Shown here piece after piece: positions 4,782 through 11,764 of a stretch of DNA of 21,435 nucleotides. Source of the DNA: a virus. The notes under the pieces are model-generated. The model was given only the letters and a program-made list of their open reading frames with translations, searched no databases and had not been told where the DNA came from. Within the stretch, counting starts at the first letter, position 1; each line of letters begins with the position of its first letter. The stretch is taken from IMG/VR virus record IMGVR_UViG_3300005548_000041, positions 1 through 21,435 of that record; one strand, given 5' to 3'. The translations under genes were made by a program, and so were the position numbers.

Positions 4782-6311
4782 GTGACTAGTTTCGTGAGCA
4801 CAGCGCCGCTCTTTGACGCTCCACGGTTCTCGCCAGTGTTCATCCCCACTTTGCAGTCTCTCGGCCTGTCTGATGACGAGCGAGCGACGATCGCCAAACT
4901 TCAGATGAAGGGTTGGCGCGAGCGTGGGTTACTGGAACTGACCGATGCCTACTATCGCGGGGCTCAGCTGATCACCAACTTGGGCATCGCGATCCCACCG
5001 GAGCTTGCCGGGCTTCGGACCGTCGTCGGATGGCCACGGATCGCCGTCGATCCGTATGTCGAGCGGCTGTTTCTCGAATCGTTCCGACTCCCCGGCGCGA
5101 CAGATTCGGACCAAGACCTGACCGACATCTGGATTGCTGCAGGAATGGACGCGGAGCAGTCTCTGGCCTACACGGACGCTCTGGCGATGGGCCGCGGATA
5201 TCTGACGATCGGCTCCGCATACGAAGATGGCGATCCGCCCCAAATTTGCGTGGAATCACCGCTAAACATGTCAGTGGTGTGGGATCTACGCACGCGGAAG
5301 CCAAAAGAGGCGTTGCAGTCCTACTGGATGGAAGGCCGCCGCTGCGCCGCGCTTTACGTTAAGGGCGCCACGATCCAGATCGGTGAGGACGACAACGGTG
5401 CATGGGAGGTTATCGACCGCGACGAGCATGGCTTCGAGGTACTGCCGATCGTGCGGATTGCGAACCGTCCGCGTTCCAACAATCGCGATGGTGCTTCGGA
5501 GATCACGCCGGAGCTGATGTCGATTGTTGATGCGACCTGTCGAACATTGCTGGGCCTAGAGGTTTCGCGAGAGTTGTACTCCGTCCCGCAGAAGGTACTA
5601 CTGGGCGCCTCGGAATCGGATTTTGTCAACGCTGACGGCACCGCTAAGTCGGGCTTCTCAACGTACATATCGAGGATATGGGCAATCGAACCGGACGAAG
5701 AGGGCAACGTTCCCGAGATCAAGCAGATGACGCCTTACGACCCTTCGGTGTTCACGAAACTTGTCGACATGTACGCCTCTCAGGCCGCAGGAATCCTAGG
5801 GTCGCCGCCGCAGGATCTCGGTCTGTACACCGACGGAAATCCGATCTCTGCGGAAGCGGCGCAGGTTTCTGAAGGTCGTCGGGACCGGCGTGCTCGCCGG
5901 ATGCAGGCGACCTTCGGAGTTCCGATGATCGAGACGATGCAGATATCGCTGCGGTTCATCAACGGCGGGGAGTTGCCGGATGAGTACAAGCGGCTATATG
6001 CCGACTGGAGCGATCCGCAGATCCCCAATATTGCCGGCACCGCGGACGCCCTCACTAAGTACGCCAAGGAGGGCATGATCCCGCCGACGTCAGACGTCAC
6101 CCTCAAGCGAGCGGGATTCAACGTCATCGAACGCGCCCGGCTTGAGGCCGACCGCAAAGTGGATGCTGGAGCACAGGTACTTCGAGAGTTGGCCGAATCA
6201 GAGCAGGTCAAGCTCGCTCGCGCCACCAATACGGTGGACAACAACATCAACCCTAACGGGCCGGTGAAACCGAATGACCGCGCCGCAGGCAACGGCAGCG
6301 TCAGCCAGTAG
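4782..6311 (+). CDS. Portal protein (SPP1 gp6-like)
   Basis: This 509-residue protein forms the dodecameric ring through which DNA enters and leaves the capsid and on which the terminase and neck dock. GTG at 4782 follows GGAGGGAG (4770-4777). The N-terminus (DAYYRGAQLI..., residues about 46-55) and WPRIAVDPYVERLFLESFR (about 76-94) are typical of SPP1 gp6-like portals of actinophages. GRGYLTIGS (about 141-149) and the helical stem with ISAEAAQVSEGRRDRRARRM (about 350-370) fit the clip/stem segments. The C-terminus is Asn/Pro-rich. The last 38 nt overlap the MuF-like gene. Confidence 0.93.
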   Translation: MTSFVSTAPLFDAPRFSPVFIPTLQSLGLSDDERATIAKLQMKGWRERGLLELTDAYYRGAQLITNLGIAIPPELAGLRTVVGWPRIAVDPYVERLFLESFRLPGATDSDQDLTDIWIAAGMDAEQSLAYTDALAMGRGYLTIGSAYEDGDPPQICVESPLNMSVVWDLRTRKPKEALQSYWMEGRRCAALYVKGATIQIGEDDNGAWEVIDRDEHGFEVLPIVRIANRPRSNNRDGASEITPELMSIVDATCRTLLGLEVSRELYSVPQKVLLGASESDFVNADGTAKSGFSTYISRIWAIEPDEEGNVPEIKQMTPYDPSVFTKLVDMYASQAAGILGSPPQDLGLYTDGNPISAEAAQVSEGRRDRRARRMQATFGVPMIETMQISLRFINGGELPDEYKRLYADWSDPQIPNIAGTADALTKYAKEGMIPPTSDVTLKRAGFNVIERARLEADRKVDAGAQVLRELAESEQVKLARATNTVDNNINPNGPVKPNDRAAGNGSVSQ

Positions 6312-6981
6312 TAACGCCCAAGCCGCTCAGGTGGGGCTGGCGCTGGTCCTGGAGCGGGAGGTAGCGGCGGCATGGCCAGCACTCGACGTGGACCGTTTGA
6401 AGGCGACGAAGCCGAATCTGATTGCGCTTCTTGTCCATCTGATCAACCGCTACGGGTCGGCTTCGGCGACAATGGCTGTGCGGTTCTACCAGCAGCAGCG
6501 TCAGGCGGCGGGTATCGCGGGCCGGTTCACTGTCCGACCTGCAGATCCGCCACCGCTTGCGCAGGTGAAGGCCACGGTTGATTGGGCTACGAGCGACATG
6601 TGGGGCACTGACCCTGACGTTCAGGCAGCGTTGACGAAGCTGACCGGTGCGGTGGAAACGCTGGTGCTCGATCAAGGCCGAGACACGATAATCGGCGCAA
6701 CTCACGCCGACCGCAAAGCCAAGGGTTGGGCACGGGTCCCCGAACCAGATGCCTGCTACTTCTGCGCGATGCTGGCCACCCGAGGCGCGGTGTACAAGCA
6801 CGGCACCGCCACTTTCCAGCCGCACGATCACTGCCGCTGCCACGCCGAACCGGTCTTCAACTCCTACGAGCCGTCCGCGCAGATCCGCGAATGGCAATCC
6901 CTCTACGCCAACAGCACAAAAGGCGTCTACGGGATGAGGAACCAACAGAACGCATTCCGCCGCGCCTACGAAGGCCGATAA
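6274..6981 (+). CDS. MuF-like minor capsid / head morphogenesis protein
   Basis: This 235-residue protein is encoded directly after the portal, as MuF/SPP1 gp7-type proteins are. It is probably a minor head component that binds the portal and is packed into the procapsid. The helical first half (VDRLKATKPNLIALLVHLIN) precedes the signature C-terminal region with CYFCAMLATRGAVYK (residues about 161-175) and HDHCRCHAEPVF (about 185-196). The cysteine and histidine pattern is likely a zinc site and matches the conserved end of MuF-like proteins in actinophages. ATG at 6274 lies inside the portal gene, and the 38-nt overlap implies coupled translation. No toxin or enzymatic C-terminal extension is visible. 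Confidence 0.85.
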   Translation: MTAPQATAASASSNAQAAQVGLALVLEREVAAAWPALDVDRLKATKPNLIALLVHLINRYGSASATMAVRFYQQQRQAAGIAGRFTVRPADPPPLAQVKATVDWATSDMWGTDPDVQAALTKLTGAVETLVLDQGRDTIIGATHADRKAKGWARVPEPDACYFCAMLATRGAVYKHGTATFQPHDHCRCHAEPVFNSYEPSAQIREWQSLYANSTKGVYGMRNQQNAFRRAYEGR

Positions 6982-6988
6982 CAGACTC

Positions 6989-7005
6989 CCCGCCCTGGTG
7001 GCGGG
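6989..7005 (+). terminator. Intergenic hairpin before scaffold gene
   Basis: CCCGCC (6989-6994) and GGCGGG (7000-7005) pair around CTGGT. There is no T-run. It lies 8 nt after the MuF-like stop and could be an mRNA processing/stability element or weak attenuator rather than a full terminator. Confidence 0.4.
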
Positions 7006-7022
7006 ATGGCACCAAACCCAAT

Positions 7023-7036
7023 TGACCCTGGAGGTC
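7023..7036 (+). repeat. TGACCCTGGAGGTC ribosome-site repeat, copy 2 (scaffold)
   Basis: This copy is identical to 2610-2623. Here the next base extends the inverted repeat to a 5-bp arm (TGACC-CTGGA-GGTCA). It supplies the GGAGG for the scaffold ATG at 7045. Confidence 0.6.
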
Positions 7037-7044
7037 ACCCAGTC

Positions 7045-7749
7045 ATGTCCGAAAACCCCCCTACGGATCCCGTAACTCCGGTTGCACCTTCAGATGTACC
7101 GCCGGCGCCCGCAGATACGCCGACCGACACAGCAACACCGTCGCCGCTTCATGACGATCCGGCCATTGCAAAAGCCCTTGAGGGCCTAACCGATCAACAG
7201 CGCGAAACACTTCTGACGACCGGCGGACGGAATGCACTGGCCGCCCGGCTGCAAGAAGCCAAGGAAGCGAAAGCCCAAGCAGCAACGGCGGCTGATACCG
7301 CTAGATCTGAGCTAGCTCAGACCATAGGGAAAGCCCTCGGCCTGGTTAAGGACGAGCCCGTAGACCCAGCGAAACTCACCGAGCAGCTAACGGCGAAGGA
7401 CGCAGAGGCTCGCCAGGCGAAGGTCGAACTGGCGATATTTCGGGCTGCCCAGGCGGCGAATGCCGATCCGAATGCGCTGCTCGACTCGCGTTCATTCATG
7501 AACAAGGTCGCGACGATCGACCCCAGCGATGGGCTGGCAGTCGCAGCAGCTATCGGCGATGCAATCGCGGCCAATTCCGCATTTGTCAAGGCGCAAGGCC
7601 CCCGGGTACCAGCGCCGAACCCCGCCCAAGGCTCTTCAGCGTTCGGCGGCCCGGATCTAAAGACCCAGATAGATACCGCACAAAAAGCCGGTGACTGGAA
7701 AGAGGTCATTCGCCTCGAGAACCAGAAGCTCCGGCCACCCCAGTCATAA
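7045..7749 (+). CDS. Capsid scaffolding protein
   Basis: This 234-residue protein lies just before the major capsid gene. ATG 7045 was chosen over ATG 7006 because GGAGG lies at 7030-7034 and the extra residues of the longer form look non-coding. Residues 1-38 are a Pro/Thr/Asp-rich disordered head. Residues about 50-145 are a long charged helix (ALAARLQEAKEAKAQAATAA, then KVELAIFRAAQAA), a probable coiled coil. The C-terminus, rich in basic residues (WKEVIRLENQKLR), is the expected capsid-docking helix. This layout (acidic disordered start, coiled coil, basic helix) is typical of phage scaffolds, which guide capsid assembly and then leave. No protease gene is visible in this window. Confidence 0.85.
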   Translation: MSENPPTDPVTPVAPSDVPPAPADTPTDTATPSPLHDDPAIAKALEGLTDQQRETLLTTGGRNALAARLQEAKEAKAQAATAADTARSELAQTIGKALGLVKDEPVDPAKLTEQLTAKDAEARQAKVELAIFRAAQAANADPNALLDSRSFMNKVATIDPSDGLAVAAAIGDAIAANSAFVKAQGPRVPAPNPAQGSSAFGGPDLKTQIDTAQKAGDWKEVIRLENQKLRPPQS

Positions 7750-7754
7750 CACTC

Positions 7755-7770
7755 GCCAGCATGGGCTGGC
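7755..7770 (+). terminator. Intergenic hairpin before capsid gene
   Basis: GCCAGC (7755-7760) and GCTGGC (7765-7770) pair perfectly around ATGG. It ends 7 nt before the AAGGAG of the capsid gene, without T-run. It probably acts on mRNA processing or stability of the highly expressed capsid message. Confidence 0.4.
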
Positions 7771-7791
7771 TCGAAAGAAGGAGTACCAGCC

Positions 7792-8973
7792 ATGAGCGGA
7801 ATTACCGCACTCGGAACGACCTACAACCTGCCGAACTACACCGGCATTCTGTACGGACTCACGCCATCGGAGACCAAGTTCTTCTCGGCGATCGGGGGGC
7901 TCAACGGAGGCGGCCAGGTCTCATCCACTGAAGCGGAGTGGGAGAAGTTCGACCTGCGCAACCCGGGGCAGAACGTCAACCTCGAAGGCGCGGACGCACC
8001 AGCCACACAGGGGCGAGTGCGAGGCAACGTGACCAACGTGGCACAGGTCCATCAGGAGCAGGTTTCCGTTTCCTACAGCAAGCTCGCCGCCGTGGGCTTG
8101 AAGTCGGGCAGCAACAACGACCTGTCCAACCCGATCTCCAACGAGTTGGACTGGCAGACCGAGCAAATGCTGAAGCAGATGGTCCGGGACGTGAACTACT
8201 CGTTCATCAACGGCGTCTACCAGAAGCCGAGCGACAACACGACAGCCCGCAAGACCCGCGGTCTGCTCGCGGCGATCGCAACCAACGCGACCGCTAACGC
8301 AACCTCGACCATCACGGCCTTATCGGCTGCCACCGACACGGTCACTGAGACCGCAACGGCTCTCGCCAACGGCGACAAGATCATATTCACCGACGTCGGC
8401 GCATCGACGACCCTGATCATGGGCCGCGTGTACTACGTGGTCTCCAAGTCGACCAACGCATTCAAGGTGGCTCTCACGAGCGGCGGTGCGGCGGTCACCA
8501 TCGGAACGGCCACCGTCTCCTACCGCAAGCCGTGGACCACCACGTTGACAGTCGATCACATCTCGACCCTGTTGCAGGGCGTGTATGACAACGGCGGTAT
8601 CGCCGAGTCCGACACAGCCACGCTGATCCTGAACTCCAGCCAGAAGCTGGCCGTCTCGCGGGCGTACGCCTCCGCATACGGCAAGTACGTGGAGAACAGC
8701 CGCAACGTCGGCGGCGTCAACGTCACCACCATCGAGACCGACTTCGGCACGCTCAACGTGATGCTGGAGCGGCAGATCCCGCAAGACGTGATCTGCGTTG
8801 CCTCTCTCGAGCAGTGCAAGCCGTTCTACCTGGAAGTCCCAGGCAAGGGCCACTTCTTCGCCGAACCGCTGGCCAAGACGGGCGCCTCGGACAAGGTCCA
8901 GCTCTATGGCGAGGTCGGCTTGGCCTACGGCAACGAAATGGCCCACGGCTACCTGTCCGGTCTGGCCGTCTAA
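7792..8973 (+). CDS. Major capsid protein, HK97 fold, with inserted domain
   Basis: The 393-residue protein should form the icosahedral shell. A strong AAGGAG (7778-7783) precedes the ATG by 8 nt. The N-terminal part (ITALGTTYNLPNYTGILYGL, then EWEKFDLRNP) and C-terminal part (DFGTLNVMLERQIPQDVICV, then KTGASDKVQLYGEVGLAYG) resemble the SU10/DUF5309-like branch of HK97-fold capsid proteins. Residues about 163-247 do not: they are Thr/Ala/Val-rich and beta-like (ALANGDKIIFTDVGASTTLI, then RVYYVVSKSTNAFKVALTSG). This resembles a small beta-sandwich module I know from other phage virion proteins. Removing it rejoins KTRGLLAAIATN to PWTTTLTVDHI, the usual continuation of the fold. Confidence 0.92.
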   Translation: MSGITALGTTYNLPNYTGILYGLTPSETKFFSAIGGLNGGGQVSSTEAEWEKFDLRNPGQNVNLEGADAPATQGRVRGNVTNVAQVHQEQVSVSYSKLAAVGLKSGSNNDLSNPISNELDWQTEQMLKQMVRDVNYSFINGVYQKPSDNTTARKTRGLLAAIATNATANATSTITALSAATDTVTETATALANGDKIIFTDVGASTTLIMGRVYYVVSKSTNAFKVALTSGGAAVTIGTATVSYRKPWTTTLTVDHISTLLQGVYDNGGIAESDTATLILNSSQKLAVSRAYASAYGKYVENSRNVGGVNVTTIETDFGTLNVMLERQIPQDVICVASLEQCKPFYLEVPGKGHFFAEPLAKTGASDKVQLYGEVGLAYGNEMAHGYLSGLAV

Positions 8974-9004
8974 CACACAACACCGGGTTGAGGGAGGAGG
9001 GGCC

Positions 9005-9397
9005 ATGTCAGCACCACTGGTAGACCCCTCCGAACTCGACGTTTACCTCGGCCTCAATGGGGCAATCAACACCGGTCGAGCGCGGATGCTGCTCGCCGAT
9101 GCCCAAGTCCTTTGCGAGGCGGTCCTTTCACCACTGCCTATCGGCGCGGTCGCTGTCATCAAGTCTTCAGCAGCCCGGGCCTACACGAATGTGGCTGGCG
9201 TTGTGGCGGAAACGACTGGGCCTTATACGGTGCAACGGTCATCGGCCGGCGTGTATCTAACTCGGTCGGAGCGGCGCACCTTGCGCTCACTGTCCGGCGG
9301 GGGCGGTGCGTTCAGCATCGACCTGCTGCCGAGCACGGCCGCGGACAACCTTCCGCCGTGGGATACCGATGGCGTGTTGCACGTGGAAACGTCGTGA
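9005..9397 (+). CDS. Head-tail connector (adaptor) protein
   Basis: This 130-residue protein is the first of four short neck genes after the capsid. ATG 9005 follows GGGAGGAGG; the longer frame from 8798 lies inside the capsid gene. The N-terminus (VDPSELDVYLGLNGAINTGR, then ARMLLADAQVLCEAVL) is the helical pattern of the HK97 gp6 / SPP1 gp15-like adaptors that bind below the portal. A hinge region and a basic TRSERRTLRSLSGGGGAFSI segment follow (about residues 84-100). The C-terminus ends LPPWDTDGV, frequent in actinophage adaptors. It overlaps the next gene by 4 nt (GTGA). Confidence 0.8.
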   Translation: MSAPLVDPSELDVYLGLNGAINTGRARMLLADAQVLCEAVLSPLPIGAVAVIKSSAARAYTNVAGVVAETTGPYTVQRSSAGVYLTRSERRTLRSLSGGGGAFSIDLLPSTAADNLPPWDTDGVLHVETS

Positions 9398-9729
9398 GCT
9401 TCCCGTACGGCGAAACGGTGACGGTCCGCACCATGACGGTGACGGGTCGGGACTCGCTCGGCAACGACGTCCGGACAGCCACTGATCGGCTGGTGACCAA
9501 CGTCCCGGTGTGGGATCCGCGGTTCGGCAACAGTGAGCTACTGCAAGGGCGGGACACGGTTATCTCCGACGTCGCTTTATGGCTACCGCTCAATGTTCGG
9601 GTGGTAGCGACCGATCAGGTGATTATCCGCGGCGATCTGTACGACGTTGTCGGGAATCCAGCGATCTTTCGCAACCCCATGACGGGGACATCCGGCCAGC
9701 AGGTCAACGCAAATCGGGTGACGGGCTGA
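9394..9729 (+). CDS. Head-tail stopper-like neck protein
   Basis: This 111-residue protein starts at GTG 9394 in a 4-nt overlap with the adaptor stop. It is beta-rich: FPYGETVTVRTMTVTGRDSL, VPVWDPRFGNSELLQGRDT and DVVGNPAIFRNPMTG. Its position and beta-barrel character fit the stopper (SPP1 gp16-like) that closes the portal channel and receives the tail. The longer open frame from 9112 is a shadow of the adaptor gene. The TGA overlaps the next ATG. Confidence 0.72.
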   Translation: MSFPYGETVTVRTMTVTGRDSLGNDVRTATDRLVTNVPVWDPRFGNSELLQGRDTVISDVALWLPLNVRVVATDQVIIRGDLYDVVGNPAIFRNPMTGTSGQQVNANRVTG

Positions 9730-10076
9730 TGGGCGCAACCTATCGCCACGACTTCCATGCCTTCGGCGAACACGTGCTGCGTTCGGAGTGGATGCGTGCT
9801 GAGATGCTGGCCCGAGCCGGACGGGTCAAAGCAGCGGCTGAAGCCGACGCGGCCCGTTACAGCAACACCGGCCACTACGCCGAATCCTTCGAAGCATCCT
9901 CCGGTACTGACGGCGGTGCTCACGGTGACCGAGCTTTTGGACGCGTCAAGAACACTGATCCGGCTGCGGCTGCAATTGAGTTCGGTCACCTGTCCGGGTC
10001 CCGCGGCGACGTTGATCGGCGTCCGGTCGAAGGACATCACACCCTAGTGCGGGCGTTAGATGCGGCGGCCGATTAA
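9729..10076 (+). CDS. HK97 gp10-like neck / tail completion protein
   Basis: This 115-residue protein has an N-terminal helical part (FHAFGEHVLRSEWMRAEMLA) and a polar middle (GHYAESFEASSGTDGG, about 51-66). It ends in AAAAIEFGHLSGSRG, an alpha/beta motif typical of HK97 gp10 family members, in which an IEFG-like segment precedes the C-terminal helix. Such proteins sit at the head-tail interface and are needed for tail joining. The start shares an A with the previous TGA and the stop shares one with the next ATG. The longer frame starting at 9579 is not needed. Confidence 0.72.
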   Translation: MGATYRHDFHAFGEHVLRSEWMRAEMLARAGRVKAAAEADAARYSNTGHYAESFEASSGTDGGAHGDRAFGRVKNTDPAAAAIEFGHLSGSRGDVDRRPVEGHHTLVRALDAAAD

Positions 10077-10438
10077 TGATCAACGCCGACAAGCTGGTTT
10101 TGGCTTGGTTGACCGGCGAATTCCCTTCTGCACGCGTCGCCACTGAGGCGCCAGCCGCGATCACCGGCGAGGTGATTCGGGTCTTGCGTATCGGCGGCGC
10201 AAACCGATTTGTCCTTGATCGTGCGGTAGTCGATGTTGACTGCTGGGCACTGACACGCAACGGCGCCACCGATCTGGCGGAAGCGGTTCGCGACTCGATG
10301 TGTTTCCGTCTCCCCGGCACGGTCACCGCAGCTGGTGTCGTGACCGCGGTGGCCACCATTTCAGCGCCCATCTGGCGCCCCTGGGAAAACACCAGCGTGC
10401 GCCGCTTCGGCGCGACCTACCAACTTTTCATCCGCTAA
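10076..10438 (+). CDS. Tail terminator protein
   Basis: This 120-residue protein is the last neck gene before the tail tube gene, where tail terminators (lambda gpU-like) lie. The sequence begins with a helix (INADKLVLAWLTGEF) and continues with RVLRIGGANRFVLDRAVVDV and a strand WALTRNGATDLAEAVRDSM. The C-terminus, ISAPIWRPWENTSVRRFGAT, then YQLFIR, is a familiar ending in this family: P-W-E/D-N-x-x-x-R-x-x-x-x-Y. It caps the tube and connects it to the neck. The ATG shares its A with the preceding TAA. Confidence 0.8.
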   Translation: MINADKLVLAWLTGEFPSARVATEAPAAITGEVIRVLRIGGANRFVLDRAVVDVDCWALTRNGATDLAEAVRDSMCFRLPGTVTAAGVVTAVATISAPIWRPWENTSVRRFGATYQLFIR

Positions 10439-10446
10439 CCCCTCAT

Positions 10447-10460
10447 GCCCGAGTTCGGGC
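10447..10460 (+). terminator. Intergenic hairpin before major tail protein gene
   Basis: GCCCGA (10447-10452) and TCGGGC (10455-10460) are adjacent inverted arms forming CCCG-AGTT-CGGG with extra closing pairs. There is no T-run. It probably protects or processes the strong tail-tube message. Confidence 0.4.
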
Positions 10461-10485
10461 GCAACCGAAATGGAAGTGACCCCGA

Positions 10486-11352
10486 ATGACCAGTAATCGC
10501 GACTCTGACAACGCCCTTGTTCTATCCGACTCTTTCGCTTACGTGACTGCCCCGGGAGTGTCCGGTGTGGCTCCAACTGATGTTTCCACCGCCTGGAACG
10601 CGGTGATGAAGGAGCTTGGCTGGCTGGGGGAGGCAGGCATCGGCGAGGCACGGTCCAACAACTCCACCGACGCGTTCGGGGTGAACGGTGCCTTGATCCG
10701 CAAGATCCGCTCGAACGATTCGCGGACCTTCAAGATCGAGTGCCTTGAAACCAATGCACTGGTGCTGGGTCTTTCGCGTCCCGGTTCGAGCCCGTCCTCG
10801 GTCTCATCGACGAACGAGCAGCAGACGGTCACCGAGGGCGGCTCGGGCTTGACGTCGTTCACTCTGACCTTCGACGGACAGACCACCACATCACTGATCG
10901 CGGCGGTGTCGGCCGCCGCTATGCAATCCGCGTTGGAGGCACTGTCGACCATTGGGTCCGGCAATGTCACCGTTTCGGGATCAACTAGCGGCCCGTACAC
11001 CGTGACCTTCGTCGGGGACCTCGCAGGAACCAACGTTCCGGTGATGACGGCGACCCCGACTGGCGGTAGCGGCACCGTCACAATCGCGACCCCCGTGCCC
11101 GGGGTATCTCCGCTCACGACCACGAGCGTCAAGGCCTACACCGGCTCCGACATTCGATCCTTCGGTCTGGAGGAGCAGTTCGGCGACATCGTCCGCCGCG
11201 TGTACATCGATAAGGGCGAAGCAGCCCTCACGGGAGACATCACCGATTCCCACACCGGTCTGCGCGTCTTCCAGTACGAGATCGTCTGCTACCCGGCCGC
11301 CGACGGCACCCTCTACCTCGACATCACCAACAACCCGGCTGAGGCCGTCTAA
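10486..11352 (+). CDS. Major tail protein with inserted beta domain
   Basis: The 288-residue protein is inferred to form the tail tube. The N-terminal part (LSDSFAYVTAPGVSGVAPTD, then WNAVMKELGWLGEAGI) and the C-terminal part (IRSFGLEEQFGDIVRRVYID, then TGLRVFQYEIVCYPAADGTL) match siphovirus tube proteins of actinophages. Residues about 108-210 break the pattern: they form a Thr/Val/Gly-rich module with FTLTFDGQTT, AAMQSALEALSTIGSGNVTV and GPYTVTFVGDLAGTNVPVMT. Similar modules occur in many phage virion proteins. It is likely displayed on the tube surface. GGAAG at 10472-10476 provides the ribosome site. A long hairpin follows the stop. Confidence 0.9.
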   Translation: MTSNRDSDNALVLSDSFAYVTAPGVSGVAPTDVSTAWNAVMKELGWLGEAGIGEARSNNSTDAFGVNGALIRKIRSNDSRTFKIECLETNALVLGLSRPGSSPSSVSSTNEQQTVTEGGSGLTSFTLTFDGQTTTSLIAAVSAAAMQSALEALSTIGSGNVTVSGSTSGPYTVTFVGDLAGTNVPVMTATPTGGSGTVTIATPVPGVSPLTTTSVKAYTGSDIRSFGLEEQFGDIVRRVYIDKGEAALTGDITDSHTGLRVFQYEIVCYPAADGTLYLDITNNPAEAV

Positions 11353-11362
11353 CCCTCTCGAC

Positions 11363-11404
11363 GGCGAGACGGTTGTTTGGCGCGCAGGCCACAACCGTCT
11401 CGCC
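11363..11404 (+). terminator. Long hairpin after major tail protein gene
   Basis: GGCGAGACGGTTGT (11363-11376) and ACAACCGTCTCGCC (11391-11404) form a perfect 14-bp stem with a 14-nt loop. Only a weakly T-containing sequence follows. It sits where many siphoviruses lower transcription between abundant tail tube and scarce tail chaperone proteins. Confidence 0.75.
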
Positions 11405-11422
11405 TCTACACCTATTCCTGCG

Positions 11423-11437
11423 CAACTAAATAGGGAG
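11423..11437 (+). repeat. CAACTAAATAGGGAG start-associated repeat, copy 2
   Basis: 14 of 15 positions match 1072-1086. The 3' part, GGGAG, is the ribosome site of the tail chaperone ATG at 11447, nine bases away. Confidence 0.6.
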
Positions 11438-11446
11438 TTCTGCGCG

Positions 11447-11764
11447 ATGCCCACCAAGACAAAAACGATAGACACGAGTGCCGCTGACGCTGCCGTCGCC
11501 GAGGTGATCGACGATAAGGCGATCGCCACGGTCGACTTCGCCGACGCGGTTTTCACCTTCAAGCGCAAGCGGATCGACTCTGTCCAGTTCCGTTTACAGA
11601 TGCAAAAGAACCGCGACGCGGCCGCCATTGAATGGCTGCTCGGGCAACGCCAGTTCGCCCGGTTCCTCGCCGCAACCGAAGACGAGGACGGCTGCACACC
11701 GGAGCAGACATATCTCGACTTCGTGTCGGCGATCGGAGCGGCGGTGGGAGCGGGAAACTCCTGA
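11447..11764 (+). CDS. Tail assembly chaperone G (pre-frameshift product)
   Basis: This 105-residue protein is the short form of the chaperone that coats the tape measure before tube polymerisation. After a Thr/Lys-rich N-terminus it has VDFADAVFTFKRKRIDSVQF (residues about 27-46), a strongly basic middle and a helical acidic end with GCTPEQTYLDF. Its location between the major tail and tape measure genes is diagnostic. ATG 11447 follows GGGAG. A programmed -1 slippery site sits three codons before the stop, so a fraction of ribosomes should make the longer G-T protein. The long/short ratio is normally a few percent in such phages; it was not determined here. Confidence 0.88.
   Translation: MPTKTKTIDTSAADAAVAEVIDDKAIATVDFADAVFTFKRKRIDSVQFRLQMQKNRDAAAIEWLLGQRQFARFLAATEDEDGCTPEQTYLDFVSAIGAAVGAGNS

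Noticed and set aside
6301-7038. A long leftward open frame (245 codons) opposite the MuF-like gene
   Set aside because: It is a codon-bias shadow of a gene with a recognisable product. Its translation is low-complexity and Arg/His-rich, with no ribosome site or family resemblance.
8320-9006. A leftward open frame (228 codons) opposite the capsid gene
   Set aside because: It mirrors the G/C-ending codons of the capsid gene; the product has no recognisable pattern and there is no promoter on that strand.
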